A stretch of 6,559 bases of DNA from positions 1 to 6,559 of the forward strand of contig RZYZ01000114.1 of assembly GCA_009930125.1 (NCBI GenBank), written 5' to 3'. Every line of letters begins with the position of its first letter. The stretch's first letter is position 1. Below, in pieces: positions 1 to 5,846 of this stretch. Below the pieces are notes generated by a model. That model was not told the DNA's origin. It was given only the letters and a program-made list of their open reading frames with translations, and made no database searches. The position numbers and the translations under genes were made by a program. This DNA comes from Clostridia bacterium. GTDB lineage: Bacteria; Bacillota; Clostridia; Clostridiales; Clostridiaceae.

Positions 1-959
1 GCAAAATACACCACATCATCAAAGGTGTTGCACCATTCATCCGCAACCAGCTCCACCTTGATGTCACGATCATCCAGCATCTTTGTCAGGTCTCTTAAGG
101 CTTCCATCTGCTTCGTTCTTTCGCCCACATCCATAGGTCCTTCGATTCTGAGAAGGAAAGGCTTCGCCGCTTCCTCCAGTGTCTTCAGATAATCCGCCAT
201 CTTTTCAAGATCCTGATGGAAGATTCTTCCGATGGTGCCATAGACATCGATGTGGAAGATCGGATCATAGGATTCCTCACTTCTGTACTGAAGCACACGG
301 TCTCTCATCCACTTGACGTAATTCAGAAGGATCTCCCCGTTTTCGCCCAGCTTCTCTTTGACGTTGTTGATCAGCGCATGAGGCATCACATCGGTGCCCT
401 TGATAATCATCTTGTCCACATTGGTGTATCTGTCGTCTCCGCTCTGCGCGAAGATCGGCACACGCTGAAGCGTAACGCCTGTTCCGTATTCCTTCTTCAC
501 CACTTCCGCCATGGTCATGCGGTTGGACTTTGCTGCAGCATCCAGAAGGGCCTGGGTGACGCCATACCGGATGGCGGTATGCAGTCTTCTGTTTTCATAG
601 ACCAGGCTGTCGATCTCTTCTGCCAGATGCTTGAATGTGGATGCATCCTTTCCGATGAGATGCTTTCTTGCCACATCTTCAATGACAGGAATGAATTCCT
701 TGGCGATGAAAAGAGGGTCTCTTCCACCTGCACCGGAGTACTGCACGGCAGCGCAGTCTCCATGAGCGATTTCTCCGTTTTCCAGAATCAGCATGACGGA
801 GATGCTTTCTCCTGGCAGACGAATGGCATCGAATCCTTCCGTCTCCGGCTCTCCCACATACATGAATCCGTCATGACCTGCACCATTGACTATGGCACGC
901 TGGTCGTCGAAATAAAACCCTGTTCTACCTTCTGAACACACTATATCTACAATTTTCAT
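1..959 (-). CDS. mal: Methylaspartate ammonia-lyase, partial (C-terminus outside window)
   Basis: Cytoplasmic enolase-superfamily lyase that eliminates ammonia from (2S,3S)-3-methylaspartate to give mesaconate, the second step of the methylaspartate route of glutamate fermentation. I translated the minus strand from the ATG at 959: it begins MKIVDIVCSEGRTGFYFDDQ and stays open to base 1, giving 319 full codons of an expected ~413. Family landmarks fall at the numbering of the characterised clostridial enzyme: the HGDCAAVQYSGAGGRDPLF block (66-84), His194 in MPHALINN, and Mg2+ ligands Asp238 (FHIDVYGTIG), Glu273 (RIEGPMD) and Asp307 (VADEWCN). The catalytic base Lys331 and Gln329 lie beyond the edge and cannot be checked. 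The start is decided by a GGAGG 10 nt upstream, inside the end of glmE, and by the TAATG overlap with the glmE stop. There is no frameshift in the visible part. Identity is near certain. Confidence 0.97.
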   Translation of the reverse strand, partial: MKIVDIVCSEGRTGFYFDDQRAIVNGAGHDGFMYVGEPETEGFDAIRLPGESISVMLILENGEIAHGDCAAVQYSGAGGRDPLFIAKEFIPVIEDVARKHLIGKDASTFKHLAEEIDSLVYENRRLHTAIRYGVTQALLDAAAKSNRMTMAEVVKKEYGTGVTLQRVPIFAQSGDDRYTNVDKMIIKGTDVMPHALINNVKEKLGENGEILLNYVKWMRDRVLQYRSEESYDPIFHIDVYGTIGRIFHQDLEKMADYLKTLEEAAKPFLLRIEGPMDVGERTKQMEALRDLTKMLDDRDIKVELVADEWCNTFDDVVYF

Positions 960-974
960 TATTTCTTTTCCTCC
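957..974 (-). promoter_or_regulatory. glmE-mal junction: TAATG stop/start overlap with Shine-Dalgarno
   Basis: On the minus strand the glmE stop TAA (961-959) and the mal start ATG (959-957) share one A. A GGAGG (974-970) lies inside the last codons of glmE, 10 nt before the ATG. This arrangement fits translational coupling, so the lyase would be made in step with the mutase large subunit. Confidence 0.8.
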
Positions 975-2419
975 GGTCTGCCGATGAGGTTTCCTTTACC
1001 CACAGCAAAAATATCGTCTACAGTCATCTGGAATGTCACATCTCTTTTTTCGAACTGTCCTCTTTCCACAAGCTTCGCCTTGTTGAAATCGATGATGTCC
1101 TGGGTGAAAGGGATGTTCCCCGTCATCAGGTATCTCACGGCACCTGAATTGTCTCTGGCCGGCATCATCTTGCCTGCATTGTACTTGGATGGTGCAAAGG
1201 GAATGTCCACAATGCCAAGCTTGAAGGCTTCCACCGTTCCACGGGCAAAGTCTCCTTTTCCTACTTCATAGACACTTTCCAGCATGCATCTGGTTTCTGC
1301 CTTGATGATGTTGATCTCTGTCTGAAGCTCCGGACTCATAGGCATTCTCTGGCCTTTGAGCATATTCAGCGTCATGACGGTGTCCCTGATGCCCTGGGCA
1401 TTGGCTTCCATGGTAGGAATACCGATGGCTTCATGGGGAGTCTTCACGATGACCTTGGTGGCTCCCGCCATGGCTGCTGTGGCAGCACCCACGGAAATGA
1501 CGCCGAAGGCCTTGGCTTCATCCGCCGGGAATCCGCCCATCCACTGATGGAATACCGTGGTGACGAAGACATCATTGTAGCTGAACTTCTTCAGGTACTC
1601 TTCGGTCTGCTCCTCCAGTGCACGGATGGCTGCAATGTCCTGCACCATGTTTCCGCACTGACCATAGCCCACGGTGACATTCTTCACGCCCTGCTCTGCT
1701 GCTAGAAGCGCTTCCAGAATGGCCACTGTATTGGAAATGGATGGTGGTACGAGGGTTCCTGTCAGGGGACCGAAGGGTTCACGGTTCAGCTCGATGCCCT
1801 GCTCTTCATACCATCCTGTGAGTCTGTCGCAGTACTGCCAGTCTCTGATGGTTTTCTCCATGGATACGCTCTTGGCGTAAGGAATGTTATAGCTGATTCC
1901 GCCTCCTTCATTGGATGTCCAGCCGGAGGCGGTGATGATTTCACTTAAAAGACGGGCATCTGGGGTGCCGTGTCTTGCCTGAATGGGATTCTTGATGGAC
2001 TCATAGACTTCTCTGCATCCCTTGACGCCATGATTCACCGCAGGAAATCCGTTCAAGAGGGAGCGTCCTGCTTTCAGAGATTCATCTATACCGATCTGAC
2101 ATTCGTTGTACCGGTTCTGTCTGGTATAGGAGTCGATGGTGGATGGAAGAAGATCCGCTCCGCCTTCGTCTTCCAGATAGTTAAGAAGCTTGATGTGCTC
2201 GCTGATGAGCGCAACGCCCGCTCTAGGCTGAGCAAGGGTGACCCCTTCCTCTTTGGCCTTCCTGAGCTTCTTGGCAAAGTTCTTTTCATCGGGCACCTTC
2301 TTCAGATACTCCACTGCTTCCTGAAGATCCACTTCACTGCCTGTAGGCCAGTGGGTGAGCACCTCTTTTCTGATTCCAAAAAATTCGTCTTCGGTGAGTT
2401 TTTTGTTTTTTAAGTCCAT
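959..2419 (-). CDS. glmE: Glutamate mutase epsilon (catalytic) subunit
   Basis: Catalytic TIM-barrel subunit (EC 5.4.99.1, also called MutE), which pairs with GlmS to sandwich adenosylcobalamin and interconvert L-glutamate and (2S,3S)-3-methylaspartate by a radical mechanism. The 486 residues compare with about 483 in Clostridium cochlearium. The residues known to bind substrate fall at the same numbers: the 'arginine claw' Arg66 (LAQPRAGVA), Arg100 (DSYTRQNRY) and Arg149 (PIQARHGTPD), with Glu171 in SNEGGGISYN, Tyr177 and Tyr181 (NIPYAK). The conserved EPFGPLTGTLVPPSIS and GYGQCGNMVQDIAAIRA blocks follow. The start at 2419 is supported by AGGAG six nt upstream. It begins 9 nt after the glmL stop and its stop overlaps the mal start. 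It is full length, with no missing key residue that I can see. Confidence 0.97.
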   Translation of the reverse strand: MDLKNKKLTEDEFFGIRKEVLTHWPTGSEVDLQEAVEYLKKVPDEKNFAKKLRKAKEEGVTLAQPRAGVALISEHIKLLNYLEDEGGADLLPSTIDSYTRQNRYNECQIGIDESLKAGRSLLNGFPAVNHGVKGCREVYESIKNPIQARHGTPDARLLSEIITASGWTSNEGGGISYNIPYAKSVSMEKTIRDWQYCDRLTGWYEEQGIELNREPFGPLTGTLVPPSISNTVAILEALLAAEQGVKNVTVGYGQCGNMVQDIAAIRALEEQTEEYLKKFSYNDVFVTTVFHQWMGGFPADEAKAFGVISVGAATAAMAGATKVIVKTPHEAIGIPTMEANAQGIRDTVMTLNMLKGQRMPMSPELQTEINIIKAETRCMLESVYEVGKGDFARGTVEAFKLGIVDIPFAPSKYNAGKMMPARDNSGAVRYLMTGNIPFTQDIIDFNKAKLVERGQFEKRDVTFQMTVDDIFAVGKGNLIGRPEEKK

Positions 2420-2431
2420 TTTATTCTCCTA
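2420..2431 (-). promoter_or_regulatory. glmE ribosome binding site overlapping the glmL stop
   Basis: The minus strand reads TAGGAGAATAAAATG. The TAG stop of glmL (2431-2429) forms part of the AGGAG Shine-Dalgarno (2430-2426), which sits 6 nt before the glmE ATG. Ribosomes finishing glmL would therefore stop on the glmE initiation site, consistent with coupled translation. Confidence 0.75.
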
Positions 2432-3820
2432 ACATTCCACAATATATTTCTTGAGCATTCTTAACGCTTTTTCTTCATCCACCATGGCCAGAAGACCTAA
2501 GGCGGACAGGACATACTTTTCATCCAGAAGATACTTCGGATGTCTTGGCTTCAAAGATTCCAGGTCCTCTTCATGGAAAAGTCCCGCTTTCAGGATATCC
2601 TTGGGATTCTTGGAATTCACAATGACGCCCCCGGTCCCCACCAGGTAGGGAAGCTCCATGAGATCCTTTCCTTCCTGGGAATACATCATTCCCAAGGGGG
2701 AGTAGACCTGGGTCACCGTCCCTGCATGTCTTTTCATGGAGATGTCCACGCAGATTTTCGCCATGACCTCGTCAAAGGCGATATCTTCCTCCTTTGTTGG
2801 TACAAAATCCGTATGCCGGCTTCGATAGTCAAATTCCTTCCCCACATCGATGTCCGACAGGTTCTTTAGCTGGTGTCTTCTCAGGTATCTTTTTCCTGCG
2901 GCCTCATACAGAGACAGCGCAGAATATCGCATCCCGAGATCCCCTTCCACTGTCCTCTTGGCTACGGGCTCCTCCAGTCCTCTTAAGATGACGGAGGGCT
3001 TGCTGGGTGCCCCCTCACAGATGGTATGCACATCCGTGGTGGCTCCTCCGATGTCGATGACGGCGAGATCCCCTATCCCGTCTTCATCCCTGGTGCCTTC
3101 ACTGAGCACTTCAGCCGCTTTCAGCACCGCAGCCGGTGTCGGCATGAGAATGCCGCTGATGAATTCCTTCACATGGGACATGCCTCTGGCCTTCACGATG
3201 TTCTCCATGAAGATCGTGCGGATGGTTTCTCTTGCCGGCTCCACATTGATGTTGTTGAGGCTCGGCATGACGTTCTCCGTAATATGGTAGTTCATGTGTC
3301 CCTCAAAGATGTCGATGATCTCATCATTTACGCTCTTGTTTCCGGCAACCACGATGGGCACTTTGATTTCCCCGTCTCTGAGCATCCTTGCATTATGCAG
3401 AATCACATCCGTGTTTCCACCATTGGTTCCTCCTGCAAGGAGGATCATATCCGCCCTGGATTCTCTGATCTTCTGCACTTCACTTTTATTCATCTTGAAG
3501 CTGAAGACATCGGTGACCCTCGCTCCGGCACCTAGTGCCGCTCTTTTGGCCGCCTCCATGGTCAGTTCCGGAACCAGTCCTATGGCCACAATTTTTAACC
3601 CGCCTGCAGCAGATGAGCAGGCGAGTTTTTTTGTGAATTCTATTCCATTATCCAGTCTGGTCACAAGGTCCTCATAGGCCTTTCTGTAACCATCCATTAC
3701 GTCTGTTTCCACTGTTGTATATGATTTTGCTGTAGCAAGAATAACATCTTCCTCTGCACTTACTGCTGTCAGTTTTGTATACGTGCTCCCAAAATCAATA
3801 AATAGAAATGCTTCCATCAT
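2429..3820 (-). CDS. glmL: GlmL/MutL, glutamate mutase-associated ASKHA ATPase
   Basis: 463-residue protein of the MutL family (unrelated to the DNA-repair MutL), about the length of the clostridial homologue. It has the actin/Hsp70/sugar-kinase fold: phosphate-1 motif DFGSTYTK (9-16), a glycine-rich LLAGGTNGGNTD stretch (127-138), phosphate-2 motif DIGGATTDVH (256-265) and a late glycine-rich segment LVGTGGVIVN (393-402). The gene always lies between the two mutase subunit genes and its product is thought to act as a chaperone-like reactivating factor for the B12 enzyme, by analogy with diol dehydratase reactivases; this role is less firmly shown than those of GlmS and GlmE. Two consecutive ATGs (3820 and 3817) are possible starts. 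I chose 3820 because GGAG (3831-3828) is then 7 nt away. The gap after glmS is 2 nt. A terminator-like hairpin on the opposite strand lies near its 5' end (see separate entry). Confidence 0.93.
   Translation of the reverse strand: MMEAFLFIDFGSTYTKLTAVSAEEDVILATAKSYTTVETDVMDGYRKAYEDLVTRLDNGIEFTKKLACSSAAGGLKIVAIGLVPELTMEAAKRAALGAGARVTDVFSFKMNKSEVQKIRESRADMILLAGGTNGGNTDVILHNARMLRDGEIKVPIVVAGNKSVNDEIIDIFEGHMNYHITENVMPSLNNINVEPARETIRTIFMENIVKARGMSHVKEFISGILMPTPAAVLKAAEVLSEGTRDEDGIGDLAVIDIGGATTDVHTICEGAPSKPSVILRGLEEPVAKRTVEGDLGMRYSALSLYEAAGKRYLRRHQLKNLSDIDVGKEFDYRSRHTDFVPTKEEDIAFDEVMAKICVDISMKRHAGTVTQVYSPLGMMYSQEGKDLMELPYLVGTGGVIVNSKNPKDILKAGLFHEEDLESLKPRHPKYLLDEKYVLSALGLLAMVDEEKALRMLKKYIVEC
3598..3632 (+). 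terminator. Terminator-like hairpin plus T-tract, antisense within glmL
   Basis: Reading the + strand, CGCCTGC (3601-3607) pairs perfectly with GCAGGCG (3617-3623) across a 9-nt loop. After a C/A mismatch the stem continues with AAC (3597-3599) against GTT (3625-3627). Seven T residues (3626-3632) follow directly. This is the form of an intrinsic terminator for rightward transcription, opposite to the operon. In the glmL frame the T-tract encodes a Phe-Thr-Lys-Lys stretch, so it may be a by-product of coding. Function is inference only. Confidence 0.35.
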
Positions 3821-3831
3821 TCTTATGCTCC
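3818..3831 (-). promoter_or_regulatory. glmL ribosome binding site inside the glmS 3' end
   Basis: The minus strand carries GGAG (3831-3828) in the penultimate codons of glmS. The spacing is 7 nt to the first of two tandem ATGs (3820) and 10 nt to the second (3817). The better spacing favours the first ATG, giving an MMEAF N-terminus. Confidence 0.6.
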
Positions 3832-4254
3832 AATTGCCGCCTCAAGTAAACCCAGGTCTTCCTGAAGATCGTTTAATGCTGTCTCTACAGATGTTCCGGG
3901 TGGATAAACCCTGTCGAATCCCATCTGGATGAATCTCTTCTTCACTTCACTGAAATCCTGTTTTCCTACAACGATGTTCCCGCCGACATATAATTTAATG
4001 CCTCCAAGACCCGCTTCGTCGCATTTTTCTCTCATGCCTCTGCAGTCAATTTCGCCGTGTCCGTAAAGAGAAGATACCATGATCACTTCTGCATTGGTTT
4101 CAATGGCTGCGTTGATGAAATCTTCCTGTGGAGAAAGAACACCAATATTGACCACATTATATCCTGCTTCAGTCAGTGAATAATCCAGGATCTTGTTTCC
4201 TACTGCATGACAGTCAGCACCTATGACGCCTAGAACGATAGTTTTTTTACTCAT
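3823..4254 (-). CDS. glmS: Glutamate mutase sigma (B12-binding) subunit
   Basis: Small Rossmann-like cobalamin-binding subunit of glutamate mutase (also called MutS; not glucosamine-6-phosphate synthase or the mismatch-repair protein). It holds adenosylcobalamin base-off/His-on for GlmE. The 143 residues start MSKKTIVLGVIGADCHAVGN. The signature DxHxxG is Asp14-Cys-His16-Ala-Val-Gly19, with His16 the lower axial cobalt ligand. The second conserved loop is SSLYGHGEIDC (Ser61-Leu63), and YVGGNIVVGK (89-98) with FDRVYPPGT (113-121) complete the family pattern. It is a few residues longer than the ~137-residue clostridial enzyme because of an Ala-rich C-terminus (LLEAAIGA). It is the first gene of the operon. 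Its Shine-Dalgarno AAGGAG is 12 nt upstream, longer than for the other genes, but no better in-frame start is present. Confidence 0.97.
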   Translation of the reverse strand: MSKKTIVLGVIGADCHAVGNKILDYSLTEAGYNVVNIGVLSPQEDFINAAIETNAEVIMVSSLYGHGEIDCRGMREKCDEAGLGGIKLYVGGNIVVGKQDFSEVKKRFIQMGFDRVYPPGTSVETALNDLQEDLGLLEAAIGA

Positions 4255-4272
4255 GTGTTTTGTACACTCCTT
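4252..4272 (-). promoter_or_regulatory. glmS ribosome binding site, long spacing
   Basis: The minus strand has AAGGAG (4272-4267) followed by a 12-nt spacer to the ATG at 4254. The spacing is wider than the usual 6-9 nt. The GTG overlapping the end of the Shine-Dalgarno (4267-4265) is out of frame, so the ATG stands as the start. Confidence 0.65.
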
Positions 4273-4286
4273 ATAAGTGAATGATT

Positions 4287-4292
4287 ATTATA
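4287..4292 (-). promoter_or_regulatory. Alternative -10 element for glmS
   Basis: A perfect TATAAT on the minus strand (4292-4287), but 17 nt further upstream there is only GTTTTA, a poor -35. Transcription from here would start near 4280 and give a leader under 30 nt. It is a weaker candidate than the promoter at 4411-4384, or a second start. Confidence 0.25.
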
Positions 4293-4329
4293 ATTACCAT
4301 GTAGTCGGTTAAAACGATTTCCACTTTCA

Positions 4330-4349
4330 TCCTGCATACGTTTCCTGCA
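4330..4349. repeat. Short direct repeat in the glmS leader
   Basis: TCCTGCA occurs at 4330-4336 and again at 4343-4349, a 13-bp period (TGCAGGA on the transcribed leader strand). It lies about 40-55 bp downstream of the best operon promoter. It could be a protein binding site or chance; nothing else supports a function. Confidence 0.3.
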
Positions 4350-4383
4350 AGAATTCCGCTTCTTTCATCCCTTCTATACCCTA

Positions 4384-4411
4384 ATAATAGCACAACTTTT
4401 TCAGGAATCAA
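4384..4411 (-). promoter_or_regulatory. Probable promoter of the glmS-glmL-glmE-mal operon
   Basis: The minus strand has a -35-like TTGATT (4411-4406), a 16-nt spacer and TATTAT (4389-4384) directly preceded by TGC, making an extended -10 (TGnTATTAT). Transcription would begin near 4377, leaving a leader of about 120 nt before glmS. This is the best sigma-A-type promoter match on this strand in the gap. The long leader leaves room for post-transcriptional control, but I recognise no riboswitch in it. Confidence 0.6.
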
Positions 4412-4609
4412 CCCCTTCAGAAAATCCGAAAACCCTTGAAAACACTAGGATTCCATAATCATACATCCAATTGGAAGCCATCAGAATTCCACACCTGCTC
4501 CATATGAATCTTTACTATCCAGAACTTTCATTTTATGTTCTTAATGATGGAAATCTTGCATTAAACGTTATCATTCTGCAACTCAAACCGCCAACTTATG
4601 CAGAGCCCA

Positions 4610-4618
4610 TGTTATAAT
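4610..4618 (+). promoter_or_regulatory. Extended -10-like sequence, rightward
   Basis: TGTTATAAT matches the extended -10 consensus exactly, but there is no recognisable -35 at 16-18 nt (the bases there are around GCCAAC). If used it would give a leader of roughly 190 nt before the peptidase gene. The surrounding DNA is AT-rich, so a chance match is plausible. Confidence 0.25.
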
Positions 4619-4636
4619 TATTCGATTATATTCCAC

Positions 4637-4650
4637 TTTTATGCATAAAA
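4637..4650. repeat. 14-bp perfect palindrome
   Basis: TTTTATGCATAAAA reads identically on both strands and is not extended beyond 14 bp. It lies centrally between the two divergent promoters, in an AT-rich tract. It resembles a binding site for a dimeric regulator, but AT-rich palindromes of this kind also arise by chance. Confidence 0.35.
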
Positions 4651-4750
4651 ATTCACGATAATTTTTAAAAAATATTTTTCCATCTTTGTACTTCTTAATA
4701 AAGTCTTAACACATAGACTCCGTGAAAGGATACGAATCCGAAGGCCTCTA

Positions 4751-4759
4751 TGCTATGAT
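4751..4759 (+). promoter_or_regulatory. Extended -10 promoter of the P1 peptidase gene
   Basis: TGCTATGAT is a TGn-extended -10 (hexamer TATGAT at 4754-4759). The -35 region at 17-nt spacing (4731-4736, TACGAA) is poor, so the promoter would rely on the extended -10 or an activator. Transcription would start near 4766, giving a leader of about 50 nt that contains the 4781-4798 hairpin. Confidence 0.5.
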
Positions 4760-4780
4760 GAAATTAACATGTAAGAGAAA

Positions 4781-4798
4781 CCTGCAGTCCGCTGCAGG
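4781..4798 (+). repeat. Perfect 7-bp inverted repeat (leader hairpin) before the peptidase RBS
   Basis: CCTGCAG (4781-4787) and CTGCAGG (4792-4798) are exact reverse complements around a 4-nt TCCG loop. The stem ends three bases before the AGGAGG. With the promoter proposed at 4751-4759 it would form in the mRNA leader. It may stabilise the transcript or keep the ribosome binding site open, or act in DNA as an operator. There is no T-tract, so it is not a terminator. Confidence 0.55.
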
Positions 4799-4801
4799 AT
4801 C

Positions 4802-4807
4802 AGGAGG
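4802..4807 (+). promoter_or_regulatory. Ribosome binding site of the P1 peptidase gene
   Basis: A full consensus AGGAGG, 9 nt before the ATG at 4817, fixes the start of this gene. Confidence 0.8.
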
Positions 4808-4816
4808 GAGCAGTTC

Positions 4817-5764
4817 ATGAAACAGATCAATATTCAGGATATCCATGGATTTCATATCGGAAACAGCGAAGATCCCGACAAAGGAACCGGCGTAACCGTC
4901 ATTCTTTCTGAAGAAGGTTCCACCCCAGGGGTCGCAGTGAGGGGCGGCGCACCCGGTACAAGAGAAACGGATCTCATCCGCTCGGAAGAGATGATCGAGA
5001 ACATCCACGCTGTGGTCCTGGCGGGCGGTAGCGCCTTCGGACTGGATGCCGCTTCGGGCGTCATGGCCTATCTCGAAGAGAAGGACATCGGTTTTGACAC
5101 GGGATTTTCAAAAGTTCCCATCGTCCCTGCAGCAGTTCTCTTTGATCTTGGCTATAAGGACCCGAAAAGACGACCCGATAAGGACATGGGCTATGATGCG
5201 TGCAAAAATGCAGAGGACAGTAATTACCGGAATGGCTCTCATGGGGCCGGAACCGGAGCCACCGTGGGTAAGATACTGGGACCAGGAAGTGCCATGAAAT
5301 CAGGAATCGGGTCCTACGCTGTGGAGATCGGACCTGTGAGAATCGGAGCAGTGGTGGCCGTCAATGCCTTCGGTACCATTTATGAGGGGGAGAAGCCCCT
5401 GGCTGGACCTCATAGAGACGGGGAGATCCTGAGCACGGAGGATTTCATGGTCCAGGGCATGGAAGCATCCTTTAAAGGAAACACCACCATCGGGTGCATC
5501 CTGACAAACGCTTCGCTTTCCAAAAGCCAGGCGAACAAGCTGGCATCCATGAGTCATGACGGATATGCCAGAGCCATCCGGCCTGTGCATACCATGGTGG
5601 ATGGAGATACCATCTTCGTCATGGCCTCGGGAAAGGAGGAGGCGGATTTCAATCTTCTCTCCACCCTTGCCTCCATGGTCATGGAAAAAGCCATCCACGC
5701 TGCGGTGAAAAGCGCCACCTGCGATACCCTGAAAACATACAGTGATTTCCAGAAGCCGCTGTGA
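4817..5764 (+). CDS. P1/S58-family aminopeptidase (DmpA-like, self-processing)
   Basis: Complete 315-residue protein of the P1 family (MEROPS S58, DmpA/BapA type), Ntn-like hydrolases that cut themselves into two chains and release N-terminal residues from small peptides, amides or esters. No signal peptide is visible, so it is probably cytoplasmic. Landmarks: a GVAVRGGAPGTRETD block near the N-terminus (38-52), HAVVLAGGSAFGLDAASGVM (64-83), the GTGATVGKI stretch (145-153), VRIGAVVAVNAFG (174-186), and GNTTIGCILTNASLSK (221-236). The last contains the predicted autocleavage site, most likely between Asn222 and Thr223, making Thr223 the new N-terminal nucleophile (by family analogy; Thr224 cannot be excluded). 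HDGYARAIRPVHTMVDGDTIF (247-267) is the conserved C-terminal block. It has its own promoter, hairpin leader and strong ribosome binding site, and stands alone, divergent from the glutamate mutase operon. Its natural substrate cannot be read from sequence. Confidence 0.92.
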   Translation: MKQINIQDIHGFHIGNSEDPDKGTGVTVILSEEGSTPGVAVRGGAPGTRETDLIRSEEMIENIHAVVLAGGSAFGLDAASGVMAYLEEKDIGFDTGFSKVPIVPAAVLFDLGYKDPKRRPDKDMGYDACKNAEDSNYRNGSHGAGTGATVGKILGPGSAMKSGIGSYAVEIGPVRIGAVVAVNAFGTIYEGEKPLAGPHRDGEILSTEDFMVQGMEASFKGNTTIGCILTNASLSKSQANKLASMSHDGYARAIRPVHTMVDGDTIFVMASGKEEADFNLLSTLASMVMEKAIHAAVKSATCDTLKTYSDFQKPL

Positions 5765-5791
5765 CACTGCGACTATGCCCGAAAAGATGTT

Positions 5792-5828
5792 GAAAGCACA
5801 GAAATGCCTGAGGCGTTTCTGTGCTTTC
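5792..5828. terminator. Bidirectional intrinsic terminator between convergent genes
   Basis: GAAAGCACAGAAA (5792-5804) pairs perfectly with TTTCTGTGCTTTC (5816-5828). Inside it, one T-G pair and GCC/GGC close a 3-nt TGA loop, giving a 17-bp stem. On the + strand it is followed by TTTATC and lies 27 nt after the peptidase stop. On the minus strand it lies 18 nt after the stop of the PhoU-domain gene. The T-tracts are interrupted on both sides, but stem length and convergent position make termination of both genes likely. Confidence 0.85.
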
Positions 5829-5846
5829 TTTATCGTTCCCTTATCT

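Larger units (their letters stand above)
4255..4816. other. 562-bp AT-rich intergenic region between divergent genes
   Basis: I see no coding sequence here; the longest initiating frames noticed are only a few codons. It separates glmS (leftward) from the P1 peptidase gene (rightward), so it must hold both promoters. Outside the promoter, palindrome and hairpin elements listed separately, the middle part (about 4412-4600) shows only weak structure: a 10-bp palindrome TCCAATTGGA at 4466-4475 and a small inverted repeat AGAAC/GTTCT at about 4520-4542. I looked for a cobalamin riboswitch because the operon is B12-dependent and found no B12-box-like sequence on the minus strand. I found no tRNA or T-box signature. 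Confidence 0.8.

Noticed and set aside
216..935. A 239-codon open frame on the + strand opposite mal.
   Set aside because: The minus strand here encodes a clear methylaspartate ammonia-lyase with its metal-binding residues at the expected positions. The + frame lacks family features and is a codon-bias shadow.
3026..3535. A 169-codon + strand frame (and others at 2850-3290 and 3294-3677) opposite glmL.
   Set aside because: The glmL product has recognisable ASKHA motifs on the minus strand; the + frames have no ribosome binding site or family pattern that I recognise.
4255..4411. A cobalamin riboswitch in the glmS leader, expected from the B12 dependence of the enzyme.
   Set aside because: I found no B12-box-like sequence, and the leader of about 120 nt is short for the class. 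A covariance-model scan would settle it.
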